Assembly (NCBI GenBank): GCA_009809945.1
Contig: WTPW01000583.1
Span: 181,536 to 245,535, forward strand
DNA: 64,000 nucleotides
From: Gigaspora margarita
Taxonomy: Eukaryota > Glomeromycota > Glomeromycetes > Diversisporales > Gigasporaceae
Reading direction: 5' to 3'
Shown: in pieces, positions 12,282 through 23,504 of the stretch
How positions within the stretch are numbered: position 1 is the first letter of the stretch
Layout: each line of letters opens with the position of its first letter
The notes under the pieces: generated by a model
What the model was told of the DNA's origin: nothing
Seen by the model: the letters and a program-made list of their open reading frames with translations, nothing else
The model's database searches: none
Program-made: the position numbers and the translations under genes

Positions 12282-12397
12282 GCATTTATACAGCACACGG
12301 CATTTATACAGCACACGGCATTTATACAGTACACAGTATTTATATAGCACACAGTATTTATACGGCACATGGCATTTATATGGCATATGGCACTTCT
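12282..12397. repeat. 18-bp minisatellite, about six units
   Basis: The unit CATTTATACAGCACACGG is repeated with point changes. Because the period is a multiple of three, the plus frame stays open and reads as a His-Gly-Ile-Tyr-Thr-Ala hexapeptide series. There is no ATG upstream in frame and no homology, so a protein is not claimed. Confidence 0.8.
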
Positions 12398-12650
12398 ACT
12401 TATATGGCAAATATGTTGTATCACTATAATTTTTTTGCTGAGATAGTTACCCTCAAGATTTTAAATGTTTGTATCATTAGATAGTACCCTCATAGTAAAT
12501 CAATATTACATAATATCTGTTATAGCCCTAAGAAAAAATGCTAAATAAGATTTTTTAGAGTTTTTGTTTATAGAGATTTTTGTTTTTTTAGAAAGCATGT
12601 AGTTTTGTTTTTTTTTAGAGAATGCAATGTTGTTTTTTTTTTTTAAAAAT

Positions 12651-12652
<2 letters not shown>

Positions 12653-12709
<57 letters not shown>
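12653..12709. repeat. Poly(T) tract, 57 nt
   Basis: An uninterrupted run of T, flanked by further T-rich segments containing TTTTTTAGAGAATG. It could be the tail of a minus-strand retroposon, but no body was identified next to it. Confidence 0.8.
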
Positions 12710-12712
<3 letters not shown>

Positions 12713-12889
12713 GATATAGTTTTGTTATTTTTTTAGAGAATGTTGTAATTAAAAAAAGATGAAGAAACCTAAAATTCTTATCTAACATTTGAAATATGGC
12801 TTATATATACCAATATAAAAGTGCTAACAAAAAAATTACTATGATGCCCAAATATAAGCTTACATAGGGTCCTGTTATACCCTACCCTT

Positions 12890-13030
12890 AATTATATCTT
12901 TTTTTGTTATTTATATATATATTTAATATCTATAAAATGGTTTTGACAAATTTTGAATAACTAATTGCTAACTTCAAAACTAGTTTGATCATAATGAATT
13001 GAAATAATGCAAATAGCTAGTCATAACTAT
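12890..13030. repeat. Outlying degenerate unit of the ~150-bp tandem array
   Basis: The order of motifs is the same as at 4070-4915 (TATTTAATATCTATAAAATG, TTTTGACAAATT, CTAACTTCAAAACTAG), although strongly diverged. Confidence 0.45.
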
Positions 13031-13639
13031 ATTTGATTTGTATTTGTCTTTTTTTTTTACTTATAAGTTATTTCAATCTAAATTTTTTTTTTTTTTTATT
13101 TGTTAATGTCAAGTACAGGAATAGGATAGTAAGTTACAATTATATCAGGGTGATATATAAAGAAATACTATATTTAAAATTCCTAACTAATCATCTAATA
13201 ATCTATGCAATAGGGCAAGCCTATCACTTGCAGTCAGGGCTAACCATTAAACTGCTTCAGAAAAAAGATGTAACATTTCACCTCATACTTTTCTATTTTA
13301 AACTAAAAGATTAAGTTTTTAGTTTAAGAAGGCTAGAGGAAACCAAAAATAGTAAAAAAATTAGATATTAATGAAAAATAGATAAGATATTGTAATTTTG
13401 TGAGTACTATTTAAGTATATATAGATTTATGTTATGGTTTGATTGAGATAATAGTTGGGTAGTATTAATAGAGACTGAAAAATATTTTGGGGTATTGAGC
13501 CAAGAATAAGTAGTAGAATGCAAAAGGAGAGTTGAAAAGGAGGTTTGATAAGATTTTTAATTAATATATTAACAGAAATGTTTTCAATTTGGAGTTCTTG
13601 TTTGGTTTGAGTAATTATTTTGCAAATAGAATTTATAAG

Positions 13640-14410
13640 TGGAGTTTTAACTAAAGGGCAGTTAAATAAATGTAATATGTCTTCTGTCTATTACAGCTTG
13701 CACAGTCTGTTGTAAGGTATAAGTAAGGATATCAAAGATTTAAATTTTGCATAGTTGGTAAATTGTTGAGCAGAATTTTAAGGTCGGTTGTATATAGATA
13801 AAAGTTATAGTTATAAGAGTTAATTATATCAAAAAATAACTAGATATTAAAAAGAGATAGATTTTGAATAGATTTAAGTTGAATAAGGTTATTAATATTT
13901 TGGATAAGAAGAATATTTTTAATAAACTTGCAAAATTTGAATGTGATAGTAAATTCTTTCCAAGAAAAAAAAGATGGAAGAAGAAAGTAGTTGGAATTTA
14001 TTTAATAAGCTTTTTATATATACCTCTTTTAGCGAGTTGGTTAGCATTTGTGTGTAGTGCATTATTTGAGTGGGCTTTAACTTTGTGTAAAGTTATTGAG
14101 ATATTTCAATGATTAAGAAGATAATTTATATTGTGTATAATGTCCCAATTTGGAAATTTAATTAAAGTATTTTGAGAGTATAGTAGATTCTGTAGTATTT
14201 GTATTGTAGATGCATTATCTAAATGAAAATTGATTAGTGTATTGTTTGGTATTATAAGCAGAAGGTAGAAAATAGACTCAGTTTCTGCATGTATTGAATT
14301 TGGTGCATTTGGTATTGCTGCACAGAATTTGATTCTAATTTGGTTATCTAAGATCCAACTATACCAGTTTGGATGTTTGGTGTTTGGAAATGAACTATTG
14401 AAGCATCTGA
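13640..14410 (-). pseudogene. LINE RNase H domain and C-terminal zinc knuckle
   Basis: Reading down the minus strand, HAETESIFYLL and FHLDNASTIQIL supply the acidic positions expected in RNase H. KVKAHSNN followed by NANQLAKRG matches the C-terminal helix, where the usual Asp is Asn. One in-frame TGA lies between NYLLNH and NISITLHK, and the frame stops after LAKRGIYKKLIK. Further down, DCASCNRQ in one frame and DILHLFNCP in another form the C-x2-C...H-x3-C knuckle common at LINE C-termini, split by a frameshift. Confidence 0.75.
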
Positions 14411-15689
14411 ATAGAAATGTAGATTATTTAAGGGTATTGTTTTGATGAGATTATAGAGATGAATTAATTCTTCTTGGTAAGAGGGAGTTAGAACTATATT
14501 TTTTAATTTGTTCAATATTTTGATCTAGAATATTAATTGAAAGATTTGTTGAAGTGAGGGTATATATAGTTGAGAGTGTATTTGGCACAGGGCTTGGATT
14601 TCTTGGTGGTTAATAGATAGTTTGAATGATATAGTTTGGTCTATTTTTTGTTTTTGTAATTTGCATATGAGATAAATTAAATTTTTTTGGGGGGTAGTAT
14701 TTGTGTTTGTGATGATGGAATTAAGAGTGTAGTCCCAGGAGTATCAAAATTTAAAGAATAATTTCCAATTTTAAAAGAATTTTCTATAATAGAAATTATC
14801 TTTCCAAGGTTTGGTTGAGTTGAAGTAGAGTAGATAACCCAGCTATTCTTTTTTGATTTTGAAGTTGGAGGTAAGATAAAATCAATTGTGTTTAGAAAAG
14901 GGTTTATAGGATCTAATTTAATTTGTGGCCAAGTTTGTATTATAGATTTGTTATTAATTTTGTCTGAGAGTTGTTTGAACCAAAAAGGAGTACAACCACA
15001 AGTAGTTTTGCAAGTATGTAGATAGATATTATTCCATGGTAGTAGGTAGTTGTTGTCAGCAGTTGTTCTAAAAAGAGAATTTTGTTGTTTTGAAGGCTTT
15101 TAATTGTGGAAAAATTGCATTTGGAATTAAGAAAGTTGTAAATAGAGTTTAGGGTTTGATTTGGAAAGGAGTTTTGATTGATATTTAAATTATTAATATT
15201 GATATTGTATTTTAGGAGTTGGAAGAGATAGAAGATGCAAGTAAAATTAGTAAAGCATTTGTATTTAGTTTGGTAGGAGAGAGTGTATTGCCATGTTTTA
15301 GAAAGCCATTCTTTAATTCTATATTCAAAGATTTGTTTTAAAAGAGGTGAAGAGTTTATAATTTTCTCAGTTATATTGCAACCTGTATAGATACAAAGTT
15401 TATAGAGTGTAGGAATATTGAGAAGCAAAGGGTTTGTTAGAATATCTTGCTTGTATTTAAAGATAGTTTAAGAGATCTTTTGATTTGTTTAGTTAGGAAA
15501 GTTAAAAGTTTGCTGATTTGTTGATTTGTTAGAGATGTTGCTTAAAGAAGATATTCTATTGAGGGTGCAAGAATTGTGTTGAAAAGTCTTGAAATTTGAA
15601 TTGGCAAAAGTTTTTTATATTGGATCAGTTTGATAAAGTTTTCAATTTTTTCTATAATTTTTTCTAGAGTTGGTTTAGTTGAACCAGTG

Positions 15690-16700
15690 CCATTAAAGTA
15701 GATTCCTAGATATCTAATTGTATCGTGGTGTTTTCGAAGAGAGATAGTTTATTGTTAAATGTTATATAATGTGTAGATGAAGTATTTTGGTATTTAGATT
15801 TAGGAGAAATAAGTATTAAATCTAATTTAGAAGGATTTACTTGTATATTGTTAAGTTTATATAGTTAAGAAACATTATTTAGTAAGTTTTGAAGTGAATT
15901 TGGATCTTCACAGTGCCATACTGTATCATCCATAAATGCTAATGGGAGTATAGTGAGAGTAGGTGGGTTTTTTTGAGTTAGTTGTTCTAGTGGTAATAAA
16001 GTATGAATTTTAAGGAGTTGTTTTTGGTATTTGGAGTTAATAAAACAAAGGATAAGATTATAGTATATTTTCCATAGAAGAGAAGAATAGGTTTCTCCTT
16101 GTTCTATATCAGAGCATAATGTTATGGGTTGTATTGTACCATATGCTGTAATAACTTTGGCTTGGTGGTTTGTATGAAGATTTGTAATGAAATCAATGCT
16201 ATTTTGAGGCATGCCAATTCTCTTGCATGCTTCAGCTAGTCTTAAAATATTAATTTTATCAAATGCTTTTGACATATCCTGGAATAGAATCCAGACTTCT
16301 TTATTGCTTTCCTTGTAATGTTCAATTGTATTAAGTAGAATTTGAATAGGTGTATGGGTTGAGGAGTTTTTAGTAGCTGCAAAGTTAAGATTGCTTATAA
16401 GTTTGTTTTAGGAGATAATACAATCTAGTCGTTTTGTAATGATTTTAGTAAGACATTTTTTGAGAGGTTCAATAAGTGAAATAGGGCAAGCTTGATCAAG
16501 TGTAAAGTCCCAGTTTGATTTTTTTGAATAAGGTATATGTAAGATAATTTCCAGGTTGAGGGGATTTGTTGAAGTTGTAAGCATTTAGAAAGGAGTAGTC
16601 AAAGAGTATTTAGGCTTTGAGTTGAAAGAGATTTGAGATGTTCATAGTCAAGGCCTGAGGGACCAGATGCTTTTGATTAGATAATAAAGAAATAGTTTCA
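15690..16700 (-). pseudogene. LINE reverse transcriptase domain, broken
   Basis: The best-preserved block (16275-15865) begins DMSKAFDKINILRL, the palm motif with the first catalytic Asp. It continues through IEQGETYSSLLWKIYYN (the QG...S.L motif) to LAFMDDTVW, the catalytic F/Y-x-D-D box. Downstream, another stretch carries YKLNNIQVNPSKLDLI and RYLGIYFNG, matching the thumb-side RT motifs. Upstream (16700-16280) finger motifs survive in several frames. Stops and frameshifts rule out activity. The segment 14940-15428 is the connector between RT and RNase H. Confidence 0.85.
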
Positions 16701-17499
16701 GACTACTCTTTATTAGAAATATTGGATAGAAGATTTTCATAACAAGGTTCATATTCTGGATGTGGTTTGTAAAGATTATAAAATTCAGAATTTGGAGAAA
16801 TTATAGAAAGAGGCTGTTCTTGGTAATAGTTTGGAAAATGATATTGAATTTGGGTTTTAATTTCTTCAGGATTTGTTAAAAGATTGTTATTTGTAAGAAG
16901 TCTGTCAAGATATATACTTGAACTGAATCTCTCAAGCGTTTTTTTGAAGAAGAGTTTTGGATTTTGAATAAAATTTAAGTCATGTTCTTGGAGTTTGACT
17001 TTAATTTCTTCTTGTATCTCAAGTTCAATTTGTTTTTTTAGGTGTTTTTCTTCGAGATTGAAAATAGAAGAATATTGAGTGTGTGTAAGATTTGTATTTA
17101 AAGTTAGAGATGAGATAAGGGTATTATGTGTATATTTGTTATAATAGTTAAGAAGTGAGTTGAAAAATTTTTTAGATTTTAGTAATTTCTTAATAGAAAT
17201 TAGATGCTTGAGTTGATAGTATATAGAAGAGAGTTTTATTTTTGGTTTATTAGAGAGATTTTTAGAGATTTTTTTAAAGGGTATAAATTTTAATGCTGCT
17301 TTATTGATTATTTTTTCAATTTGTTGCCAGGTTGAGTTTAAATCATTGATATTTTGAATTTTGCTTATATTAGGGGTAATTTTTTTAAGTCTAGAATCAG
17401 TAAAATCTTAGTAGTTATGAATGTGAGTTTGTGAAGCATGTTTCATAAGAAAACTTTTCTGGAAGGCTGTTTGTATTGATTTTGTGAAATAGAAAGAAT

Positions 17500-18275
17500 G
17501 ACTTCAAGTGAAACTATGTTGTGATCAGAGTTTGTAAAAATTGTATCAAGAATATCAGTATAGTCTATAAGAGAAATAGATTGATTTGTCCATATTTGGT
17601 CAATTCTGCTATATAAATTTTTGTGAGAACAAGTGAATTTGGTTGAGTTGGGATAAAAAAGTCTGTATATATCTTGAAAGTGTGGTTTTTGAGTTTTAAT
17701 AAGTTGAGATTCAGGAAGAGAGGTTTTTTTGAAAGGGTGTCAGCAAGTTTAGGGTTTGGTATTGAAATAAAATCACCCATAAGTATGATTTTGTATTTTG
17801 AAGTTTGAATTAAAGAGTTGATTTGCTTAAGAACATCTTTTCTTTGTTGTGTTTTTTCTTTAGTAGGATAGTAAATTTGAATAACTTGAAGAGAAATTGA
17901 TGGGAAAAAGAATTCTATACTTAGAATAAAACCTTGTATTCAAATATTTTGCCAATAAATTTTGATATTTGGTTGTGAATAAATAAGCCTACTATAGCTT
18001 GTTTATTGTTAACAGAAGGGCTCCAAAAGTTTTGGTAGTTAATTAAGTTCTTAGAGAGTTGTGAGAATTTAGATTCTTTTAATGATAAGTGAGTTTAAGA
18101 AAGACCAAATATATCTATTTGGTTTTCTATAATGTGATCATAGATAAGATTTTGTTTAATATATGATAACAAACCATTAATATTAAAAGAATTAATTTGT
18201 ATTTTTTGAGAGTAGTCTGTAAGTAGTAAACTAGAGTTAGAAGATGGTGTATTTGATTTGATTAATGATTTATAG
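17500..18275 (-). pseudogene. LINE AP-type endonuclease domain, broken
   Basis: The N-terminal strand INSFNINGLLSYIKQNL and the following ENQIDIFGLS (then a stop) match the first motifs of exonuclease III-like endonucleases. IILMGDFISIPNP is the GDFN-type motif, and YSRIDQIWTN with TNSDHNIVSLE is the C-terminal SRID...SDH motif. In working elements this domain nicks the target DNA. The pieces lie in different frames, so it is degenerate. Confidence 0.85.
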
Positions 18276-20462
18276 TAGTGCTCCTAGGTTCAGTTCAGGT
18301 TCAGTCTGGTCTGGGTTCAGTCCAGGATCGAACCGGACTCAGACTCTAAATTTGGACTTCGGAGCAGACTTAGACTCAAGTATAAGTTCAGTCCGAGTCT
18401 GGTTCGAAGTTCACGAACTGGTCCAGGTTCAAATATAGTTATATGTATTTTTTGGTGCTAAACAAGTTTACTTAGTGCATGTTTTTAGAATTAATTAGTA
18501 AAATTTTATGAATTATAAGATTTTATAAAATTTTATTAATAAAATTTTATAAAATCTTATAATTCACAAAATTTTATTAATTAATTCTAACTTTATGCAC
18601 TAAGTAAACTTATTCAGCACCTAAAAATGCATCAAATGAGCAGAATTAATTTTATTTTACTTGAAATTTAGAGGATATATGCATAATTTTTGATTTTTGA
18701 TCAAAAAAGTCAAATTTAAGCATCTATTCTCCAAATTTCAAGTAAAATAAAAAACAATTAGCTGATTTAATGTATTTTTAGGTGCTGATTAAGTTTACTT
18801 AGTGCATTAAGTTAGAATTAATTAGTAAAATCTTGTGAATCACAAGATTTTATAGAATTTTATTAATAGAATTCTATGAAATCTTATGATTCACAAAATT
18901 TTATTAATTAATTCTAACTTTATGCACTAAGTAAAATTGTTCAGCATCTACAAATACATTAAATCAGCTGAATTTTTTTATTTTACTTGAAATTTGGAGA
19001 ATTGATGCTTAAATTTGATTTTTTGATCAAAAATCCAAAATTTTGCATCTATTTTTTTAAATTTCAAGTAAAATAAAAATAATTATNNCGATTTGATGTN
19101 TTTTTAGGTGCTGAACAAGTTTACTTAGTGCATTAAGTTAGAATTAATTAATAAGAATTTGTGAGTTATAAGGTTTTATAAAAGTTTATTAATAAAAGGA
19201 TTAATCATTTTGTAACCGTAGGTTACTGTAACCCATAACTAAGATCAGGTGTAACATGACTATCAAAACAACTTTTTTATAAGAATAAACCCGTGCAATT
19301 AAGGTTAGGGTTAGTGTGAAGCTAGGGGTTAGAGTAAGGCTATAATATCTTAAAATTTAGCAAGGAATTTTTTTTGTTAGTACCTGAAAGGTAGTTTCCT
19401 ATGTGAAATTTTAAGTTAGAAGCAATTTTTGACAAAACAAACATTTGTTTTGACTTTTTCCAAATGTGTAACATTACACCTGATCTTAGAATTCGATTGG
19501 TTGATTGGGATGTGGTTACAGTAACCACGGTTACAAATTTATTAACTCTTAATAAAATTCTATAAAAACTTATAACTCACAAATTCTTATTAATTAATTC
19601 TAACTTAATGCACTAAGTAAACTTATCCAGCACCTAAAAATACATCAAATTAGCATAATTATTTTTATTTCTTGAAATTTAAAAAATAGATGCAAAATTT
19701 TGAATTTTTGATCAAAAAATTAAATTTAAGCATCAATTCTCCAAATTTCAAGTAAAATAAAAAAAATTCAGCTGATTTAATGTATTTTTAGGTGCTGAAC
19801 AATTTTACTTAGTGTATAAAGTTAGAATTAATTGATAAAATTTTGTGAATCATAAGATTTCATAGAATTCTATTAATAAAATTCTATAAAATCTTGTGAA
19901 TCACAAGATTTCACTAATTAATTCTAACTTAATGCACTAAGTAAACTTATTCAGCACCTAATAATACATTAAATCAGCCAATTGTTTTTTATTTTACTTG
20001 AAATTTGGAGAATAGATGCTTAAAGTTGACTTTTTTGATCAATAATCAAAAATTATGCATCTATCCTCTAAATTTCAAGTAAAATAAAATTAATTCTGCC
20101 AATTTGATGCATTTTTAGGTGCTAAATAAGTTTACTTAGTGCATAAAGTTAGAATTAATTAATAAAATTTTGTGAATTATAAGATTTTATAAAATTTTAT
20201 AATAAAATTTTATAAAATCTTATATTTCATAAAATTTTACTAATTAATTCTAAAAACATGCACTAAGTAAACTTGTTCAGTGCACCAAAAATACATATAA
20301 CTATATTTGAACCCAGACCAGTTCGTGAACTTCGAACTGGACCCGGACCAAACTCAGACTTGACTAAAAAGTCTGAATATAAAAGTCTGAGTCCGGTCTG
20401 AAAATCGAACCAGACTCAGACTTGACTAAAGTCCAGTTCGAGTCCAGTTTGTAAGAGCACTA
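18276..20462. mobile_element. hAT-like TIR element carrying a palindrome array
   Basis: Terminal inverted repeat TAGTGCTC / GAGCACTA, flanked by an exact 8-bp duplication ATTTATAG at 18268-18275 and 20463-20470. The subterminal 150 bp on each side are inverted copies rich in GGTTCAG, GAACCGGACT and related motifs. The interior is a tandem array with a period near 328 bp. B hairpins lie at about 18453-18628, 18776-18962, 19103-19640 (interrupted), 19790-19968 and 20113-20288, alternating with A hairpins. The element has no coding capacity and sits inside the LINE. TAG-type ends and 8-bp duplications are hallmarks of hAT transposition (established). Confidence 0.93.
19198..19548. mobile_element. 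Mutator-like MITE nested in a palindrome
   Basis: Ends GGATTAATCATTTTGTAACC and the complementary right end form an imperfect inverted repeat extending through GGTTACTGTAAC. A 9-bp duplication TTAATAAAA flanks it (19189-19197 and 19549-19557). It lies exactly at the symmetric centre of a B hairpin. The loop has a TTAGGG-like patch near 19301-19345. Length is 351 bp and it is non-coding. Mutator affinity is inferred from the 9-bp duplication. Confidence 0.85.
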
Positions 20463-20689
20463 ATTTATAGTATATTGGATATTGCTTGGGAGAAGGTGGC
20501 ATGTGGTTAGAAAGGATAGTATCCTGAATATTAAGATATATATGTGTTTCTAGAGTTGTTATATTGACAGAGATTTTATATGGTTGGGAAAAAGAATTTT
20601 GGTGTAAATGTTGGATAAAAGATTTAAGTGTTTGAGAGGGTAGAAGTAGTAGAAGATTATGCTTTTTTAGAAATTTGTTATCTACCATT

Positions 20690-20905
20690 AGAATCAGCTC
20701 ACTGAGACGATTCCAACAAGCTAAAGATCATCCCTGTACGATCACTGGATGACAAGATCGGAAGTCAGTAAAGCAGAAAATAACTTGAAAATTTTAATAA
20801 AAAAAATAGCTTGCATTGTAAAATTACTGCAATAATTCTGTTGCAGAACTTACTTCCAGAAATATTTTTTTATATCCGGATTAATCCGGTTTTATCATAT
20901 AGCAT
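20690..20905 (+). mobile_element. SINE-like insertion in the LINE 5' region
   Basis: LINE coding sequence is interrupted between KLCYM and VDNKF, and the joined frame remains open. The insert starts near GAATCAGCTCACTGAGACGA and ends in a TATCCGGATTAATCCGG palindrome. The segment GACGATTCCAACAAGC...ACAAGATC matches 63145-63215 on the same strand. No tRNA-like promoter boxes or poly(A) tail were identified, so SINE is a guess. Confidence 0.5.
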
Positions 20906-21735
20906 AATTTCTCAATAGGGTAGAAAGAGTTGGGAATTTGAAAGTTGATATTAGGTGATAGAATAGCTGTTTGAATATTGGTTATCAGAGTTGTATTGGT
21001 ATTAAAAAGTGTGAGTTGGGTGTTAAGAAAAAAAGATTATCAGTAAAGATTGGTATTTGAAAATTATTATTAAGTGATTTAAGCTCTATATTGTAGAAGG
21101 TTGATAGCTCTTCAAAGAGTGGAAATATGAAGTGACCTGGTGCTAAGTTTTCATATGGAAGGTAAATATGTGCTTCTGTAAAAAATAGGTCAATTTGAGA
21201 ATGTGGTTTGATGGAGATTTTAATATATTGGGTTGAAAAGAACATAGGATAATATTCTAGAATATATTCCAAAAAAGAGCCTACAGTTTGTGAAGAAGGT
21301 AGAGTTTGTAGTTTGTAATAATAAAGAATTTATTGTAACATGCTGTTGGGTCATATATTTCAAGAGAGCTTAAATTAGGGTTGTTATAGCCATCATTTAA
21401 GAAGTTTGTAGGTATTTCAATTTTTTCATTATCAAAATCTTTTATGAGTAGAGATTCATCATAATTTCTGATATTAGATAGTTGTTAGGGTTGGTATTAG
21501 TTGATAGTAAAAAGGTATTAAAAGAAAGTTGTACTTCAGAAGGAGATGAAGATATGATATCTGAAGTATTGCAGTTGTCTTCTATAGAAACACTTGCCAT
21601 TTTAAGCTCAGTTCTCACAGCTGCAAAGGATTCCATAGCCTGCCCTGTACATTGGGTCTGGCCGTCATAAACTTGGTCCTCTGCGTATCAATCTAAATTT
21701 AATTTATCTAAAACACCTTATTAATAATTTAATAA

Positions 21736-21802
21736 TATATTTATATATATATATATATACTATATATATATATATACTATATATATATATATATATATAT
21801 TT
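21736..21802. repeat. (TA)n microsatellite
   Basis: Nearly pure TA dinucleotides broken by two TACTATA interruptions. Confidence 0.9.
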
Positions 21803-22790
21803 CTTTTTGAACAGCCTTTTTAGTTTTGGTATTCAGATTTGCTTGGTATTTTTACTTTAAAGCCTGTATTTATTTAGTATAATTTGTATTATATATAGTA
21901 AAGTATTATAAAGAACTAGTGTTTCTTTTGCTAGAAAAATAAATGCCATTTGTTTTCAAAGCCAACAATAAATATATGTTGATTGGCTAATATGTGCACA
22001 TATAACTGGAATCCAATACAAAATTATATCTATTGCTGTTCTATAGAGTCTCTGTCTTGAGTCTCATAACTTGATATTGATTTTTGCATGCTTTCCTTTC
22101 TGAGCACTGTGCTTGTGATTGGCCCAGGCCCCTAAAGTGTCTCTCTGCTTAGTTATCTTTTCAACCTATTGACCATGCATATGTCTGTAAGCTTGTCAAC
22201 TCAAGTCACATATTGCCTAGATAGTATTGTTGCAATATAAATTAGCTAATCCAATTTAGTAAACCACATTTTACAAATTGAGACCCATTAAAAAATTAGG
22301 CAGAAAATTAAAGTATTGTAAAATATTTTTAGTAAAATATTTTTAGTTTTTATAATTATCAATTTATTAGAATGGCAAAAAATCCAAATAGAAAATAGAG
22401 AAAAAGGGAAAAATAACAAAAACAGATATAATATACTATAATGAACTGCACAATTTTTACACAAAAATAATATATTTTGTACAATTGTAACTTTTTTACT
22501 ATCTTGCAAGAGCAAGAGCCAGAGAAAGAACAGCATTAGCAAATATCAATATCAAGAGCAACAAGAGGATAGACTATTTACAATGCTTTCAAATTTGTGA
22601 TACAGCAAATTTCTTTCTTTAGAGGTCTGTTAAAGCGGAGGGAAATTTAGTTAGGGTTTGGGTTACCTTTTTGATGCAATTGGAAGGGTTTTATATATAG
22701 ATATCAAGAATCTAATTTATGCAGTATGTAGCTTTAACCGACCCCTTTCTTTAGGGATTTTTCACTATAACTAGTTGGTAGTACAGTAAT
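21803..22790. other. Intergenic DNA, nothing recognised
   Basis: No conserved protein, RNA or delimited repeat was found. Composition is ordinary for the window. Confidence 0.3.
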
Positions 22791-22793
22791 ACC

Positions 22794-22952
22794 TGGCTAT
22801 AATCACACCAGTTATAATCACAATTTATAAAATTTATATTTTTATTAGATCCCAACTTATTAAAAATATATTAATATAACCTTTTTATAAGCACAACATT
22901 ATAATAATCACTTTTATTTTGGCCAAAGTGTGTGATTATAGCCAGGTGTCTG
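22794..22952. mobile_element. TA-flanked MITE with CCTGGCTATAATCAC ends
   Basis: The left end CAGTAATACCTGGCTATAAT and right complement CAGACACCTGGCTATAATCA form the inverted repeat, flanked by TA. Length is 159 bp, in the style of pogo/Tigger-derived MITEs. Confidence 0.8.
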
Positions 22953-23394
22953 TATTAGCTAATCCAAGCAGTATGTGAATGTTTAATAAAACCACATTTC
23001 ACAAACTTGAAATTGCCACTTGCCACACAAGAGCATTAAAAAAATAATTAATATCTATTCCCTTTTCGGCTTTTTTTTTTTTTTTTTTATAATAAATTTA
23101 TAAATATACATGAATAATAAAATGAACCCTGGGTATTAAGTAAAAGTGAATCTTGAATAATTATTCAATCATCCTGTAAAAAATTTTGTTGTATTTTTTG
23201 TTATTTATACATTTTATGATAATTTCTTGATCTGTTTTAAGGTTATAAATAAACATTTGTGGGAAAAAAACATGGAATATAAAACACGGTCCGACTTTTT
23301 TTTTATAGGTTTTATTAGGAAAATATGGTCCACACAGATGTAAAAAGTACCTTTTATATGAATTCTACAAAATATGACAAATTTGAAGTAACTA

Positions 23395-23500
23395 CCTTTA
23401 TTGTAATCACAGAACTCACGGAGTCAGAAAAAGAAACCTCCATAAAAATTGATCAATCCTACTAAATCGGAAGCGGTGATAAAAATTTTTATTAAATTCG
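23395..23500. repeat. Half copy of foldback family D
   Basis: It contains TCACAGAACTCACGGAGTCA and TTGATCAATCCTACTAAATC, matching in complement the left arm of the foldback at 25590-25860. Confidence 0.55.
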
Positions 23501-23504
23501 AACA

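Larger units (their letters stand above)
13330..21680 (-). mobile_element. Decayed LINE retrotransposon split by insertions
   Basis: On the minus strand the order is: start codon at 21636 (MESFAAVRTELK), an unrecognised N-terminal region to about 20463, an AP-type endonuclease (18275-17500), reverse transcriptase (about 16700-15690), RNase H (about 14410-14020) and a Cys/His knuckle (about 13720-13650). A single-polyprotein LINE with RNase H after RT fits the I/Tad group (inferred). Reading frames change repeatedly and contain stops, so it is inactive. The RT would copy element RNA at a nicked genomic target. Two insertions interrupt the 5' half: 18276-20462 and about 20690-20905. Joining across the first insertion keeps the frame. 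The 3' end is approximate. Confidence 0.85.

Noticed and set aside
12227-12484. 85-codon open frame over a minisatellite
   Set aside because: It begins at TTG, consists of the 18-bp repeat and has no further coding signal; listed as a repeat.
18453-20288. Regular ~328-bp periodicity resembling a CRISPR-like or satellite array
   Set aside because: The units are alternating palindromes bounded by transposon ends with a target duplication; there are no unique spacers, and the context is eukaryotic.
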